Made by a program: the position numbers and the translations under genes
From: Syntrophaceae bacterium UBA4810
GTDB lineage: Bacteria; Desulfobacterota; Syntrophia; Syntrophales; Smithellaceae
Length of the DNA stretch: 8,222 bases
NCBI GenBank assembly: GCA_002402545.1
Contig: DHGA01000097.1
Coordinates: 1 to 8,222, forward strand
Reading direction: 5' to 3'
The notes under the pieces: model-generated
Databases searched by the model: none
The model's input: only the letters and a program-made list of their open reading frames with translations
What the model was told of the DNA's origin: nothing
Shown: positions 1 to 6,337 of the stretch, piece by piece
Numbering within the stretch: the stretch's first letter is position 1
How the letters are laid out: the number at the start of each line of letters is the position of its first letter

Positions 1-269
1 GATAAAAGGTCCAGGCATTGTATCAGCGGCAAACCGGCGTTAATCATCGTCGAAAAAATACGGCAAAAAACAACTACGCTTTTTTCTTTAACGCCTGCCG
101 CCAGGAAGGGAAAATATTCCTCAAGGTCTTTGGGTTTTTTCTTGATATTGACGGATTTAAACCCTTGGCGGCGCAAAACTGCCCCCAACGCCAGTTCATC
201 GGCCGCTTCCATTTCTCCCTTTTTTACTTCACCTTTTCTTGACGTTCCTTCCCAAATATAAACCGGCAT
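1..269 (-). CDS. pilC: Type IV pilus / type II secretion inner-membrane platform protein (PilC/GspF family), N-terminal part
   Basis: Partial gene: 89 codons are visible from an ATG at 269 and the frame stays open to the left edge. The protein begins MPVYIWEGTSRKGEVKKG, the usual PilC/GspF opening (a Y-x-W/Y-x-G-x-x-x-x-G-x-x-x-x-G pattern). A small basic segment with RRQGF follows at residues 33-37. Residues 70-89 (RIFSTMINAGLPLIQCLDLL) match the family's conserved start of the first T2SSF domain, normally written as ATMINAGLPL. The family forms the inner-membrane platform for assembly ATPases of type IV pili or type II secretion. The membrane helices would lie beyond the edge. An AAAGGG ribosome-binding site sits 7 nt before the ATG. 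A promoter at 311-339 suggests transcription separate from rlmB. PilC and GspF cannot be told apart from this fragment; MINAGLPL slightly favours PilC. Confidence 0.9.
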   Translation of the reverse strand, partial: MPVYIWEGTSRKGEVKKGEMEAADELALGAVLRRQGFKSVNIKKKPKDLEEYFPFLAAGVKEKSVVVFCRIFSTMINAGLPLIQCLDLL

Positions 270-310
270 AATTAAACCCTTTCTTTAATGGAACAAGATG
301 ATTGTTTTGT

Positions 311-339
311 ATTATAGGCTATTTTAAGAACAAACTCAA
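311..339 (-). promoter_or_regulatory. Sigma70-type promoter for the pilC-family gene
   Basis: On the minus strand, TTGAGT (334-339) and a perfect TATAAT (311-316) are separated by 17 nt, in the gap between rlmB and the pilC-family gene. Predicted transcription starts near 304, giving a leader of roughly 35 nt to the ATG at 269. The -35 box matches consensus at four of six positions. Read from sequence only, with no experimental support. Confidence 0.6.
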
Positions 340-378
340 CCCGGTTATCATAAATATTATTGCCATTTCGCCTAATTG

Positions 379-1125
379 CTAACTTATATTTTCCTGATCG
401 CGCCTGCAAAATATCTCATATTGAATAATTCCCGCAGCCACGGCAACGTTGAGAGAATCAAAATTACCGGCCATAGGAACACTCAGCAGAAAATCGCACT
501 GCTTTTTTAGGAGCGGCCTGATTCCTTTTTCCTCCCCTCCCAAAAGAAGAGCTACATGACAATTAAAATCAGTTTCTCTTGGGTCTTGCCCCCCTCTGGC
601 TTCAGCGCCAAAAACCCAAAACCCCTTTTCTTTCAGATATTTAATCGTTTGCGATAAGTTGGTTTCTCTGGCCACCGGCATTTGCAAAACGCTTCCCGCG
701 GAAACTTTGACAACTGTGGCGGTTATTGAAGCTGCCCTGTCTGAGGGAATTATCACACCGTTCGCCCCCATACAATAGGCACTACGTATTATTGATCCGA
801 GATTTTGAGGGTCCACAACGCTATCCAAAATTAAGACGAGGCTGAATTTTGACGATTTGTTTCGGTTGGCAATCAATGTATCAAGATCGCTATATGAGTA
901 AGTTTTACTCAAACCCACAACACCCTGATGGTTTTGATTAGCGGTTAATTCATCCAAATATTGACGAGACCTGACTTCCACAGGGATATTCTTTTGCCGG
1001 GCAAGATCGATTATTTCCTGCGCGGCCGCGCCGCCTCGTCCGGAAGATACATAAATTTTGGTCAATCCCGTTTCTTTTTGGCGCAAAATAATTTTTACTG
1101 GATTAACACCGTAAACTTTCTCCAT
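379..1125 (-). CDS. rlmB: 23S rRNA (guanosine-2'-O-)-methyltransferase RlmB, SPOUT/TrmH family
   Basis: A 248-residue protein, the normal length for RlmB. It transfers a methyl group from S-adenosylmethionine to the ribose 2'-OH of a guanosine in 23S rRNA. Residues 1-75 form the SpoU substrate-binding domain (EKVYGVNPV opening, NQNHQGVVG near 63-71). The SPOUT catalytic domain shows motif 1 at 105-115 (DPQNLGSIIRS, catalytic R114), motif 2 at 194-201 (LLGGEEKG) and motif 3 at 217-231 (PMAGNFDSLNVAVAA) that form the knotted cofactor site. The frame stays open 27 codons upstream to a TTG inside pyrF, but that extension is unlike the family. The ATG at 1125 restores the usual N-terminus and has AAAAAGGCG upstream. 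The gene lies 32 nt after pyrF and is probably the last of the operon; no hairpin terminator is evident after it. A tRNA target (TrmH group 3) cannot be excluded, but the N-terminal domain favours RlmB. Confidence 0.92.
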   Translation of the reverse strand: MEKVYGVNPVKIILRQKETGLTKIYVSSGRGGAAAQEIIDLARQKNIPVEVRSRQYLDELTANQNHQGVVGLSKTYSYSDLDTLIANRNKSSKFSLVLILDSVVDPQNLGSIIRSAYCMGANGVIIPSDRAASITATVVKVSAGSVLQMPVARETNLSQTIKYLKEKGFWVFGAEARGGQDPRETDFNCHVALLLGGEEKGIRPLLKKQCDFLLSVPMAGNFDSLNVAVAAGIIQYEIFCRRDQENIS

Positions 1126-1157
1126 TTGGCGCCTTTTTGTTTCAATATTTTTGATTA

Positions 1158-1910
1158 TTATCTTGCGGCAAGACCTTCCGCAATTTCCTGAATAATTTGT
1201 CCGCAAGCGACCAGCGGCTTTTCCGCGGCGCTTATTGGCCTGCCGACAACAATATAATCAGCGCCCGCTTTTATGGCTTCATAAGCGCTGAGCGTTCTCT
1301 TCTGGTCATCAGCTTTTTTTATTTTTTCCCCGGCACGTATGCCCGGGGTTACAATAACAAAGTCATTGCCCAAATTATTTCTCAAAGCGTAAATATCACG
1401 GGGTGATGCGACCACACCAGACGCTCCGGCAGTAATTGCCATGCGGGCAAGATCAATTACCAGTTCATCAGCGTTTTTTTTGAAACCGATTTCATTCAAG
1501 TCATGGTCATCCAGACTGGTCAGCACGGTCACTGCCACAATAACCGGTTTTTTGATTTTCAGATTGGCCGCGCAATCATCAACCGCCAAAACTGTTTCTC
1601 TTATCATCTTGCTGCCCCCGGAAGCGTGGATATTAAACATATCCACTCCTAGTTTCACCGCGGCCTGGGCGGCACGAGCGACAGTATTAGGAATGTCGTG
1701 AAATTTAAGATCTAAAAATATTTTCTGATTTTTTTCTTTTATTGAATCAACTATTTTAGGCCCGAAAGCTGTAAAAAGCTCCTTGCCCACTTTAAACATG
1801 CCAACATGGCCGGAAAGCAAATCTATCCAGGACAGAGCTTCCTTATAGCTTTGCACATCGAGCGCGAAAATCAGTTTATCGGTTGCTCTGTTATTCGATA
1901 TATTCTTCAT
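1158..1910 (-). CDS. pyrF: Orotidine 5'-phosphate decarboxylase (type 1)
   Basis: Catalyses OMP to UMP plus CO2, the last step of de novo pyrimidine synthesis, in the cytoplasm. With the ATG start the protein is 250 residues, slightly above the usual 230-245. The signatures of a complete enzyme are present: ALDV at 16-19 (substrate-binding D18), the catalytic D-x-K-x-x-D array at 67-72 (DLKFHD: D67, K69, D72), NIHASGG at 93-99, the phosphate-binding loop VTPGIR at 187-192, and VVGRPI at 221-226. A TTG two codons upstream (1916) is also in frame. I chose the ATG because it is a stronger start codon; neither has a clear ribosome-binding site. The start lies inside the end of rpoZ (20-nt overlap), which suggests translation coupled to rpoZ. 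It is not next to other pyr genes here. Confidence 0.95.
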   Translation of the reverse strand: MKNISNNRATDKLIFALDVQSYKEALSWIDLLSGHVGMFKVGKELFTAFGPKIVDSIKEKNQKIFLDLKFHDIPNTVARAAQAAVKLGVDMFNIHASGGSKMIRETVLAVDDCAANLKIKKPVIVAVTVLTSLDDHDLNEIGFKKNADELVIDLARMAITAGASGVVASPRDIYALRNNLGNDFVIVTPGIRAGEKIKKADDQKRTLSAYEAIKAGADYIVVGRPISAAEKPLVACGQIIQEIAEGLAAR

Positions 1911-2160
1911 CGCCAATAAACTCAGTATTATCCGGAATTGGCTTGAAATCTTCTTTCGTTCCCTTTAAATATTCCGGATAAGCGTAAACAACTTTTTCTT
2001 CCGCGATTTCCCTTAACGCCAGCACTATTTCTCTGTTTTTGCTATCCATTAACGGCTTCGCGCCTTTTAACAGCTGTCGTGCGCGCTTTGACGCTAGCGC
2101 CACCAAACCAAATCTGGTTTTTGCCACTTTCAATGAATCTTCTACCGTAATTCTTGCCAT
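1891..2160 (-). CDS. rpoZ: DNA-directed RNA polymerase omega subunit
   Basis: An 89-residue protein, typical for omega. It begins MARITVEDSLKVAKTRFGLV, which matches the conserved omega N-terminus, and continues with LASKRARQLLKGA (residues 23-35). The R-A-R/K-Q-L stretch is the family hallmark, followed by the conserved K-x-x-x-x-A-L-x-E-I-A segment at about 42-53. The tail from about 70 is acidic (EFIGDEEYIE). Omega wraps the beta-prime C-terminus and assists RNA polymerase assembly. A strong GGGAGG ribosome-binding site (plus-strand 2170-2175) lies 9 nt before the ATG. The position directly after gmk is a widely conserved pairing. Its last 20 bases overlap the start of pyrF. Confidence 0.95.
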   Translation of the reverse strand: MARITVEDSLKVAKTRFGLVALASKRARQLLKGAKPLMDSKNREIVLALREIAEEKVVYAYPEYLKGTKEDFKPIPDNTEFIGDEEYIE

Positions 2161-2186
2161 TTAAAACTGCCTCCCTAAAATAATTA

Positions 2187-2789
2187 TTACTTCATAAATG
2201 CTTCAATTTCTCTTGCCAAAATTGCTTTTCTGCATTTTTCAGCAATGTAAATAGCTTTCAGCTGCTCCACTGCCTTATCCAAATCTTTGTTGAATATTAC
2301 GTAATCATACCATGAAATTTCTCTTAATTCACTCTCCGCCTGGGCAAGGCGGGTTTTAATTACTTCTTTGCTTTCATGTCCGCGTCTTTTTAGTCGTTTC
2401 ATAAGATCGGCGCGTGACGGAGGAAGAATAAAAACGAAAATCCCCTTTTTGAATACTTTTTTGATTTTTTTTGCGCCTCTCGGCTCCACATCCAGTAACA
2501 GGTCTTTGCCTTTTGCAAGGTGTTTTTCCATTGTTTTTCGCGAAGTTCCGTATAAATTACCGAAATTTTCCACCCACTCGACAAATTCACCTCGCCCAAC
2601 ACGGCGAATAAAATTTTCCCGCGAAACGAAATAATAATCTTTCCCGTCTTTTTCCCCCGGCCGAGGTGAGCGCGTAGTATAGGAAATGGAAAAATTTAAC
2701 TTCGGGCAAAGCTCAAGCATTTTTTGACAAATGCTGCTCTTCCCCGCGCCCGACGGGGCGGAAACAACCAGAAATAATCCCTGCTTCAT
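2187..2789 (-). CDS. gmk: Guanylate kinase
   Basis: Phosphorylates GMP (or dGMP) to GDP using ATP, in the cytoplasm. The 200-residue length is normal. The P-loop is at 10-18 (SAPSGAGKS, K17). The GMP-binding region follows: YTTRSPRPGEKDGKDYYF at 37-54 with R40 and R43, GEFVEW at 67-72 and YGTS at 80-83. The lid and C-terminal region has RLKRRGHES at 122-130 and an IKTRLAQAESEL helix. One oddity: the segment usually written as (L/E)-(I/V)-D-x-Q-G-A reads D-V-E-P-R-G-A at 100-106, with E for the acidic residue and R for Q; it is probably still functional. The ATG is 4 nt after the yicC stop. The only ribosome-binding-like bases (GAG in AGAGTGA) lie in the yicC tail, so translational coupling is likely. 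Confidence 0.96.
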   Translation of the reverse strand: MKQGLFLVVSAPSGAGKSSICQKMLELCPKLNFSISYTTRSPRPGEKDGKDYYFVSRENFIRRVGRGEFVEWVENFGNLYGTSRKTMEKHLAKGKDLLLDVEPRGAKKIKKVFKKGIFVFILPPSRADLMKRLKRRGHESKEVIKTRLAQAESELREISWYDYVIFNKDLDKAVEQLKAIYIAEKCRKAILAREIEAFMK

Positions 2790-2793
2790 AAAA

Positions 2794-3672
2794 TCACTCT
2801 ATATTTTGCGCCTGTTCACGCACCTTATTCATTTCACTTTTCGCTTCAATTACCTGACGCGCAATTTCCAAATCATTGCTTTTCGAACCGATGGTATTAA
2901 TTTCACGGTTCATTTCCTGCAGGAGAAAATCAATTTTTTTACCTTCAGCTTCGTCGCTTTGCAATAAAACGTCGAACTGCCCGATATGACTTTGCAGGCG
3001 GACGATTTCTTCCGTGATATCTGACCGCTCTGCCATTATGGCTACCTCCTGTGCCAAACGGGCGTCGTCCAGAGTGTATCCGGCCGCGAGTTCTTTGATT
3101 CTATCCGCTAAGCGTTTCTGGTATTCCACAACAACCTGCGGCGCGCGCGCTTTAATCGTGGCGACTATTTCTTTAATTACCCCCAGCCGCTCCTGCATGT
3201 CCTGATACAGTACAGCACCTTCATCCTGACGCATTTTTATCATCATGGTGACGGCTTCGAGCAATCCACTATTTACAGCGTTGATTAGCTCCGGACTCAA
3301 CTGCGTTTCCGCCGGAGTGGTAAAAATATCACGAAAAGATGTCAGTGTTCTAAGCGATATTTCGTCAGGCAGCTTGAACTCCTCTTTGATTTTGCTTAGA
3401 ATATCAAAATAGCCGCGGGCCGTATCCGTGTTATAATTAATTTTCGAGTTATCCGCGTTTTCACCTTCTATCCTGAAATTTATTTCTATGCGTCCGCGTT
3501 TGCATTTTTCCGAAATTTTCTTTTTTAATTCCGTTTCCAGCTGAAAGAGCACAGAAGGAAGGCGCATGGATAATTCGAGAAATCTGTGATTTACAGATTT
3601 CATTTCCACGGTTATTTTTTGCCCTTCACAAACCGTTTCCGATCTTCCATAGCCGGTCATGCTTCTTATCAT
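2794..3672 (-). CDS. yicC: YicC/YloC-family endoribonuclease
   Basis: A 292-residue protein of normal family length. The N-terminus has the hallmark SMTGYGR at 4-10 and VEMKSVNHRFLEL at 22-34. The C-terminal domain (DUF1732) carries LAQEVAIMAERSDITEEI near 206-223 and the highly conserved FLLQEMNREINTIGSKSND at about 249-267, ending in VREQAQNIE. In E. coli YicC is a ribonuclease implicated in small-RNA turnover; by homology this is a cytoplasmic RNA-processing enzyme, but its substrates here are unknown. The middle region is rich in charged helices. The ATG at 3672 is preceded by AGAAGGTG, a fair ribosome-binding site. The yicC-gmk-rpoZ order is common across bacteria and supports the identity. 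Confidence 0.93.
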   Translation of the reverse strand: MIRSMTGYGRSETVCEGQKITVEMKSVNHRFLELSMRLPSVLFQLETELKKKISEKCKRGRIEINFRIEGENADNSKINYNTDTARGYFDILSKIKEEFKLPDEISLRTLTSFRDIFTTPAETQLSPELINAVNSGLLEAVTMMIKMRQDEGAVLYQDMQERLGVIKEIVATIKARAPQVVVEYQKRLADRIKELAAGYTLDDARLAQEVAIMAERSDITEEIVRLQSHIGQFDVLLQSDEAEGKKIDFLLQEMNREINTIGSKSNDLEIARQVIEAKSEMNKVREQAQNIE

Positions 3673-3697
3673 TTAACACCTTCTTCTTTTCTGGAAT

Positions 3698-4228
3698 TCA
3701 ATGCTGTGTTTTTAACTGCAATAAATATTTTTCTCTGATTCTGGAGAGCATCTCCTTTTGTTTTTCCGCGCCATAATCAGGATAAGTCCAGGGCAAAGAA
3801 AAATATTTACCGCCCTGAAAAATCAATGTCAAATCAGCGTAAATGCCATCACGCAAATAAGGACGGTGCGAGTAACCTTTCCCTGTTGCTAAAATCAGAT
3901 GGGACGCCGAAAGATAACCCGGATCAATATTAATCTGGCGTTTTTTATCCTTAAGTAGTTTGTCTTCAAGTTTATTCGTCGTCAATTTTATATCCGGCAG
4001 CGTCTCCGCTTTGATTAATTTTTCCATAGTCAAAAAGCGGCGAGAAAGATTTTCACCCATCTCGGTACTATAATAATCCGTATAATCAAAAGACATCATC
4101 GCGCTTACGTAGTCCGGCTGTCCATAATGACGCGACAGCGCGCTTATTGTTTCGTTTATAAGTTCAGCTTCTTTTGCCAGAACACTGAAAAATAATTTAA
4201 CCGGCGGGGCCGGAGTCGGTTTGCTCAT
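3698..4228 (-). CDS. DUF4416 family protein, function unknown
   Basis: A 176-residue protein of a family I recognise as DUF4416, with no established function. Visible conserved-looking blocks are PVKLFFSVLAKE near the N-terminus, SFDYTDYYSTEMG, INIDPGYLSASHLILATGKG, YSHRPYLRDGIYADLTL and LPWTYPDY near the C-terminus. It has no signal peptide or membrane segment and appears to be a soluble cytoplasmic alpha/beta protein. Clustered polar residues (DYTDYY, HRPYLRDG) suggest a binding or catalytic site, which is inference only. The frame is open 28 codons further upstream within rfaE1, but the ATG at 4228 overlaps the rfaE1 stop as ATGA and gives the expected N-terminus. No ribosome-binding site precedes it, so translational coupling to the kinase is likely. 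It lies 25 nt before yicC. Confidence 0.85.
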   Translation of the reverse strand: MSKPTPAPPVKLFFSVLAKEAELINETISALSRHYGQPDYVSAMMSFDYTDYYSTEMGENLSRRFLTMEKLIKAETLPDIKLTTNKLEDKLLKDKKRQINIDPGYLSASHLILATGKGYSHRPYLRDGIYADLTLIFQGGKYFSLPWTYPDYGAEKQKEMLSRIREKYLLQLKTQH

Positions 4229-5214
4229 AGCGCTTTTATCAATTCTTCGCGCGAAACGGTTGATGTGCCGATTTTTCCCACTACAATGCCCGCGGCCACA
4301 TTGGCCAGGCATGTGGCTTCTTTTAGATTTGCTTTAGTCGCCAAGCTAAGCGCGAGCACGCCAATCACCGTGTCTCCCGCGCCGGTGACATCATAAACCT
4401 CTTTGGCCTGCGCGGGAAAATATGTATGAACGATTTGACGGCCGTTTTCAAAAAGACTCATCCCCTCTTCACCGCGAGTTACGAGCATTGCCTGAAAATC
4501 ATGTTTTTTTAAGATGTTTTCGCTTAAACGCTCCAGATCATTTCCGTTGGTTATCTCCATGCCCGCGGCTTTTTGCGCTTCATGGTGATTGGGAGTTATC
4601 ACATGCGCTCCTTCATAGGCAGAAAAATCATTGTATTTAGGGTCAACGCAAATCAGGATGCCCGAATTTTTGACTATATCTTTTATTCCCTCGATAAGCT
4701 TTTTGGAAACAACTCCTTTGCTATAATCCGAAACAACGATGGTTCCGATTTTGCCGCGTATGGATTCGACATATTGCAGAATTTTTTTAGTCTCCGCGGA
4801 AGAAATTGCTTTTTTGCTTTCTTTGTCAAAACGCACAACCTGCTGCCCATGAGCGACAATTCTGGTTTTCAGAGTTGTTGGCCTTTTTTTATCTACAATA
4901 ATTCCGCGTGTATCGATTTTTTTCGCGTAAAGTTCGCTCAGAATGCTCTTCCCAATATTGTCGGCGCCAATAACACCGGCGACATAAACTCTGCCGCCCA
5001 TAGTGTCAATACCATTGAGAACATTGGCGCAGCCGCCCAGCATGACGCTGTCTTTTTGCACATCAACCACGGGAACGGGAGCTTCAGGGGATATACGGGA
5101 AACCTTGCCCCATATGAAGTGATCCAGCATTATATCTCCGATTACTAAAACACCAGCCTTGGGAAAAGCGGAAATAATTTCCATTGCCCGTCTTTTTGTT
5201 AAAAGTTTATGCAC
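4225..5214 (-). CDS. rfaE1: D-glycero-beta-D-manno-heptose-7-phosphate kinase (stand-alone RfaE domain I)
   Basis: A PfkB/ribokinase-family sugar kinase of 329 residues. It is predicted to phosphorylate heptose 7-phosphate at C1, a step toward ADP-heptose for the LPS inner core. The diagnostic stretch VSRISPEAPVPVV is at 38-50, after VLVIGDIMLD at 22-31. The first PfkB signature is at 60-74 (GGCANVLNGIDTMGG; C62 where A is usual). The second is at 275-281 (DVTGAGD, with D281 as catalytic base and the GAG anion hole). DPKYNDFS at 191-198 and ITPNHHEA at 206-213 also fit. The cytidylyl/adenylyltransferase domain of bifunctional HldE is absent, so a separate RfaE2/HldC is expected elsewhere. The GTG start is chosen because TAGGAG lies 9 nt upstream; an ATG at 5184 has no comparable site. 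It is the first gene of the operon. Confidence 0.92.
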   Translation of the reverse strand: MHKLLTKRRAMEIISAFPKAGVLVIGDIMLDHFIWGKVSRISPEAPVPVVDVQKDSVMLGGCANVLNGIDTMGGRVYVAGVIGADNIGKSILSELYAKKIDTRGIIVDKKRPTTLKTRIVAHGQQVVRFDKESKKAISSAETKKILQYVESIRGKIGTIVVSDYSKGVVSKKLIEGIKDIVKNSGILICVDPKYNDFSAYEGAHVITPNHHEAQKAAGMEITNGNDLERLSENILKKHDFQAMLVTRGEEGMSLFENGRQIVHTYFPAQAKEVYDVTGAGDTVIGVLALSLATKANLKEATCLANVAAGIVVGKIGTSTVSREELIKAL

Positions 5215-5223
5215 GCGGGAAAA

Positions 5224-5229
5224 CTCCTA
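5224..5229 (-). promoter_or_regulatory. Ribosome-binding site deciding the rfaE1 GTG start
   Basis: TAGGAG on the minus strand with a 9-nt spacer to the GTG at 5214. It is the strongest Shine-Dalgarno match near this gene and supports GTG over the in-frame ATG at 5184. Confidence 0.7.
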
Positions 5230-5292
5230 AAATAATCAGCTATATAAACTAAAAAAGCGCTCTGGGCGCCAAAATACCTGGAAAGCGGCGTA

Positions 5293-5321
5293 ATCCTATT
5301 ACTAAGGCTTTAATTTGTCAA
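5293..5321 (-). promoter_or_regulatory. Sigma70-type promoter for the rfaE1-rlmB operon
   Basis: On the minus strand a perfect TTGACA (5316-5321) is followed after 17 nt by TAGGAT (5293-5298), which matches the -10 consensus at four of six positions. Transcription would start near 5286, about 70 nt before the GTG start of rfaE1. Confidence 0.6.
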
Positions 5322-5353
5322 ATGTTTTTCCGTCGACTTTACATCTGGTTTTA

Positions 5354-5382
5354 TTGACTGCACACATATTTGCCCCTAAACT
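5354..5382 (+). promoter_or_regulatory. Candidate sigma70 promoter for the glyoxalase II-type gene
   Basis: TTGACT (5354-5359), a 17-nt spacer, then TAAACT (5377-5382), matching five and four of six consensus positions. It would leave an untranslated leader of about 120 nt before the ATG at 5511. The spacing is ideal but the -10 box is mediocre. Confidence 0.4.
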
Positions 5383-5510
5383 TTGGCCATAAAAATCAGC
5401 CTCACTAAATCATCGTTTATAATCGTAATCGGCGCCGTTTTTTGCAAAAACAACGTAAGAAATATGCTCTGTTTTTTATTGTTAGCTGGTTATTTTCCCG
5501 AAAATTACTT

Positions 5511-6221
5511 ATGATAGTATCCATGCTTAATATTGAACAGTTTCGCGTCGGCGATAATCTTGCATATCTGATTTTTAAAGAAACACAGGCTGTGGCTATC
5601 GATGGGGTTGCCTGGCAGGAAATTCTTGTCTTTTTAGAGAAAAATAAACTTTCTCTATCTCTTATTGCCAACACACACCAGCATTTTGACCATACAGGCG
5701 GCAATGCTCACCTCGCAAAAGCCACCGGCGCAAAGGTTTTAACCTTCGCTGATCTAGCGGATAATAAAATAATCTCCCTGGAAGGTGAAGAGATAACCGT
5801 TTACCGCACCCCCGGACATACCAATGATTCAGTCTGCTTTTATACAGGAAGCGCTTTAATCTCCGGCGACACGTTATTCAACGCGACTATCGGCAATTGC
5901 TTTACCGGGGATTTAAAAAGTTTTTATATTTCCATCAAGCGCCTGATGACTTTGCCGGATAAAACCTTAATCTTTGCCGGACATGATTACGTGCGCGATT
6001 CACTGGCTTTTGCCAGGAACTTAGAGCCAAATAACAAGGATATCGACAAATTCTGGAATTCATATGACCCTGATTGCGTATATTCGACAATGGCGGATGA
6101 AAGAAAAATAAATCCTTACCTGCGCTTCAACGAAGAACCGATAATAAAATTTCTGCAAAAGAAGAAACTGCCGCATGCCACGGAATGGGAACGCTGGCAA
6201 TCACTGATGTCCATAGATTAG
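5511..6221 (+). CDS. gloB: Glyoxalase II-type metallo-beta-lactamase-fold hydrolase (hydroxyacylglutathione hydrolase-like)
   Basis: Predicted cytoplasmic thioester hydrolase of 236 residues. The two-metal site is complete: THQHFDH at 55-61 (H56, H58, D60, H61), H103 in RTPGHT, D120 in SGDTLF and H158 in FAGHDY. Unlike generic members of the fold it also has the glyoxalase II C-terminal region: FARNLEPNN near 167-175 and STMADERKINPYLRF at 192-206, whose N-P-Y-x-R matches the family's substrate-binding tail. Glyoxalase II hydrolyses S-lactoylglutathione in methylglyoxal detoxification; another thiol could be the carrier here. Start choice is uncertain: ATG at 5511 and ATG at 5523 both lack a good ribosome-binding site, and a TTG at 5442 would add an unlikely hydrophobic extension. 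No glyoxalase I gene is in view. The gene runs divergently from rfaE1. Confidence 0.85.
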   Translation: MIVSMLNIEQFRVGDNLAYLIFKETQAVAIDGVAWQEILVFLEKNKLSLSLIANTHQHFDHTGGNAHLAKATGAKVLTFADLADNKIISLEGEEITVYRTPGHTNDSVCFYTGSALISGDTLFNATIGNCFTGDLKSFYISIKRLMTLPDKTLIFAGHDYVRDSLAFARNLEPNNKDIDKFWNSYDPDCVYSTMADERKINPYLRFNEEPIIKFLQKKKLPHATEWERWQSLMSID

Positions 6222-6280
6222 ATTAATTTCTTTTAATGATATCTCGCTGCTTTTAGCAATTTCTTTATGTTTTTATAGCC

Positions 6281-6310
6281 TTGACACAGCGAAGGTATCA
6301 CCTTTATACT
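6281..6310 (+). promoter_or_regulatory. Strong sigma70-type promoter for the ene-reductase gene
   Basis: A perfect TTGACA (6281-6286) with an 18-nt spacer and TATACT (6305-6310), five of six at the -10 box. Predicted start is near 6317, a leader of only about 20 nt. This is the best promoter match in the window. It indicates that the ene-reductase and the downstream peroxiredoxin are transcribed independently of the hydrolase. Confidence 0.75.
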
Positions 6311-6337
6311 TAAGCCAACTTTGCGGGATAAACAAAA

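Larger units (their letters stand above)
5215..5510. other. Divergent intergenic region between rfaE1 and the glyoxalase II-type gene
   Basis: About 296 nt, A+T-rich and with no convincing coding frame. It contains a minus-strand promoter candidate for the housekeeping operon (5293-5321), a plus-strand candidate for the hydrolase (5354-5382), and an isolated TATAAT at 5418-5423 without a matching -35 box. A short GC-rich patch at 5258-5270 lies in the rfaE1 leader but does not form a long stem. I see no tRNA, small RNA or riboswitch that I can support. Confidence 0.6.

Noticed and set aside
1126..1206. N-terminal extension of rlmB by 27 codons from a TTG inside pyrF
   Set aside because: The extra residues are unlike the family, overlap the end of pyrF, and the ATG at 1125 gives the standard RlmB N-terminus with a plausible ribosome-binding site.
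4573..5148. Long open frame (191 codons) on the plus strand opposite rfaE1
   Set aside because: It is antisense to a clearly conserved kinase, and its translation shows no recognisable motif.
5418..5423. Perfect TATAAT as a second promoter for the glyoxalase II-type gene
   Set aside because: No acceptable -35 box lies 16-18 nt upstream, so the hexamer alone is not enough in A+T-rich DNA.
5442..5510. Upstream TTG start for the glyoxalase II-type gene giving a hydrophobic, signal-like N-terminus
   Set aside because: There is no ribosome-binding site before the TTG, glyoxalase II proteins normally start close to the equivalent of the downstream ATG, and the hydrophobicity comes from T-rich intergenic DNA.
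6247..6280. Possible terminator after the glyoxalase II-type gene (TGCT-TTT-AGCA followed by T-rich DNA)
   Set aside because: The stem is only four base pairs with a three-base loop and the T-run is interrupted, which is too weak to call.
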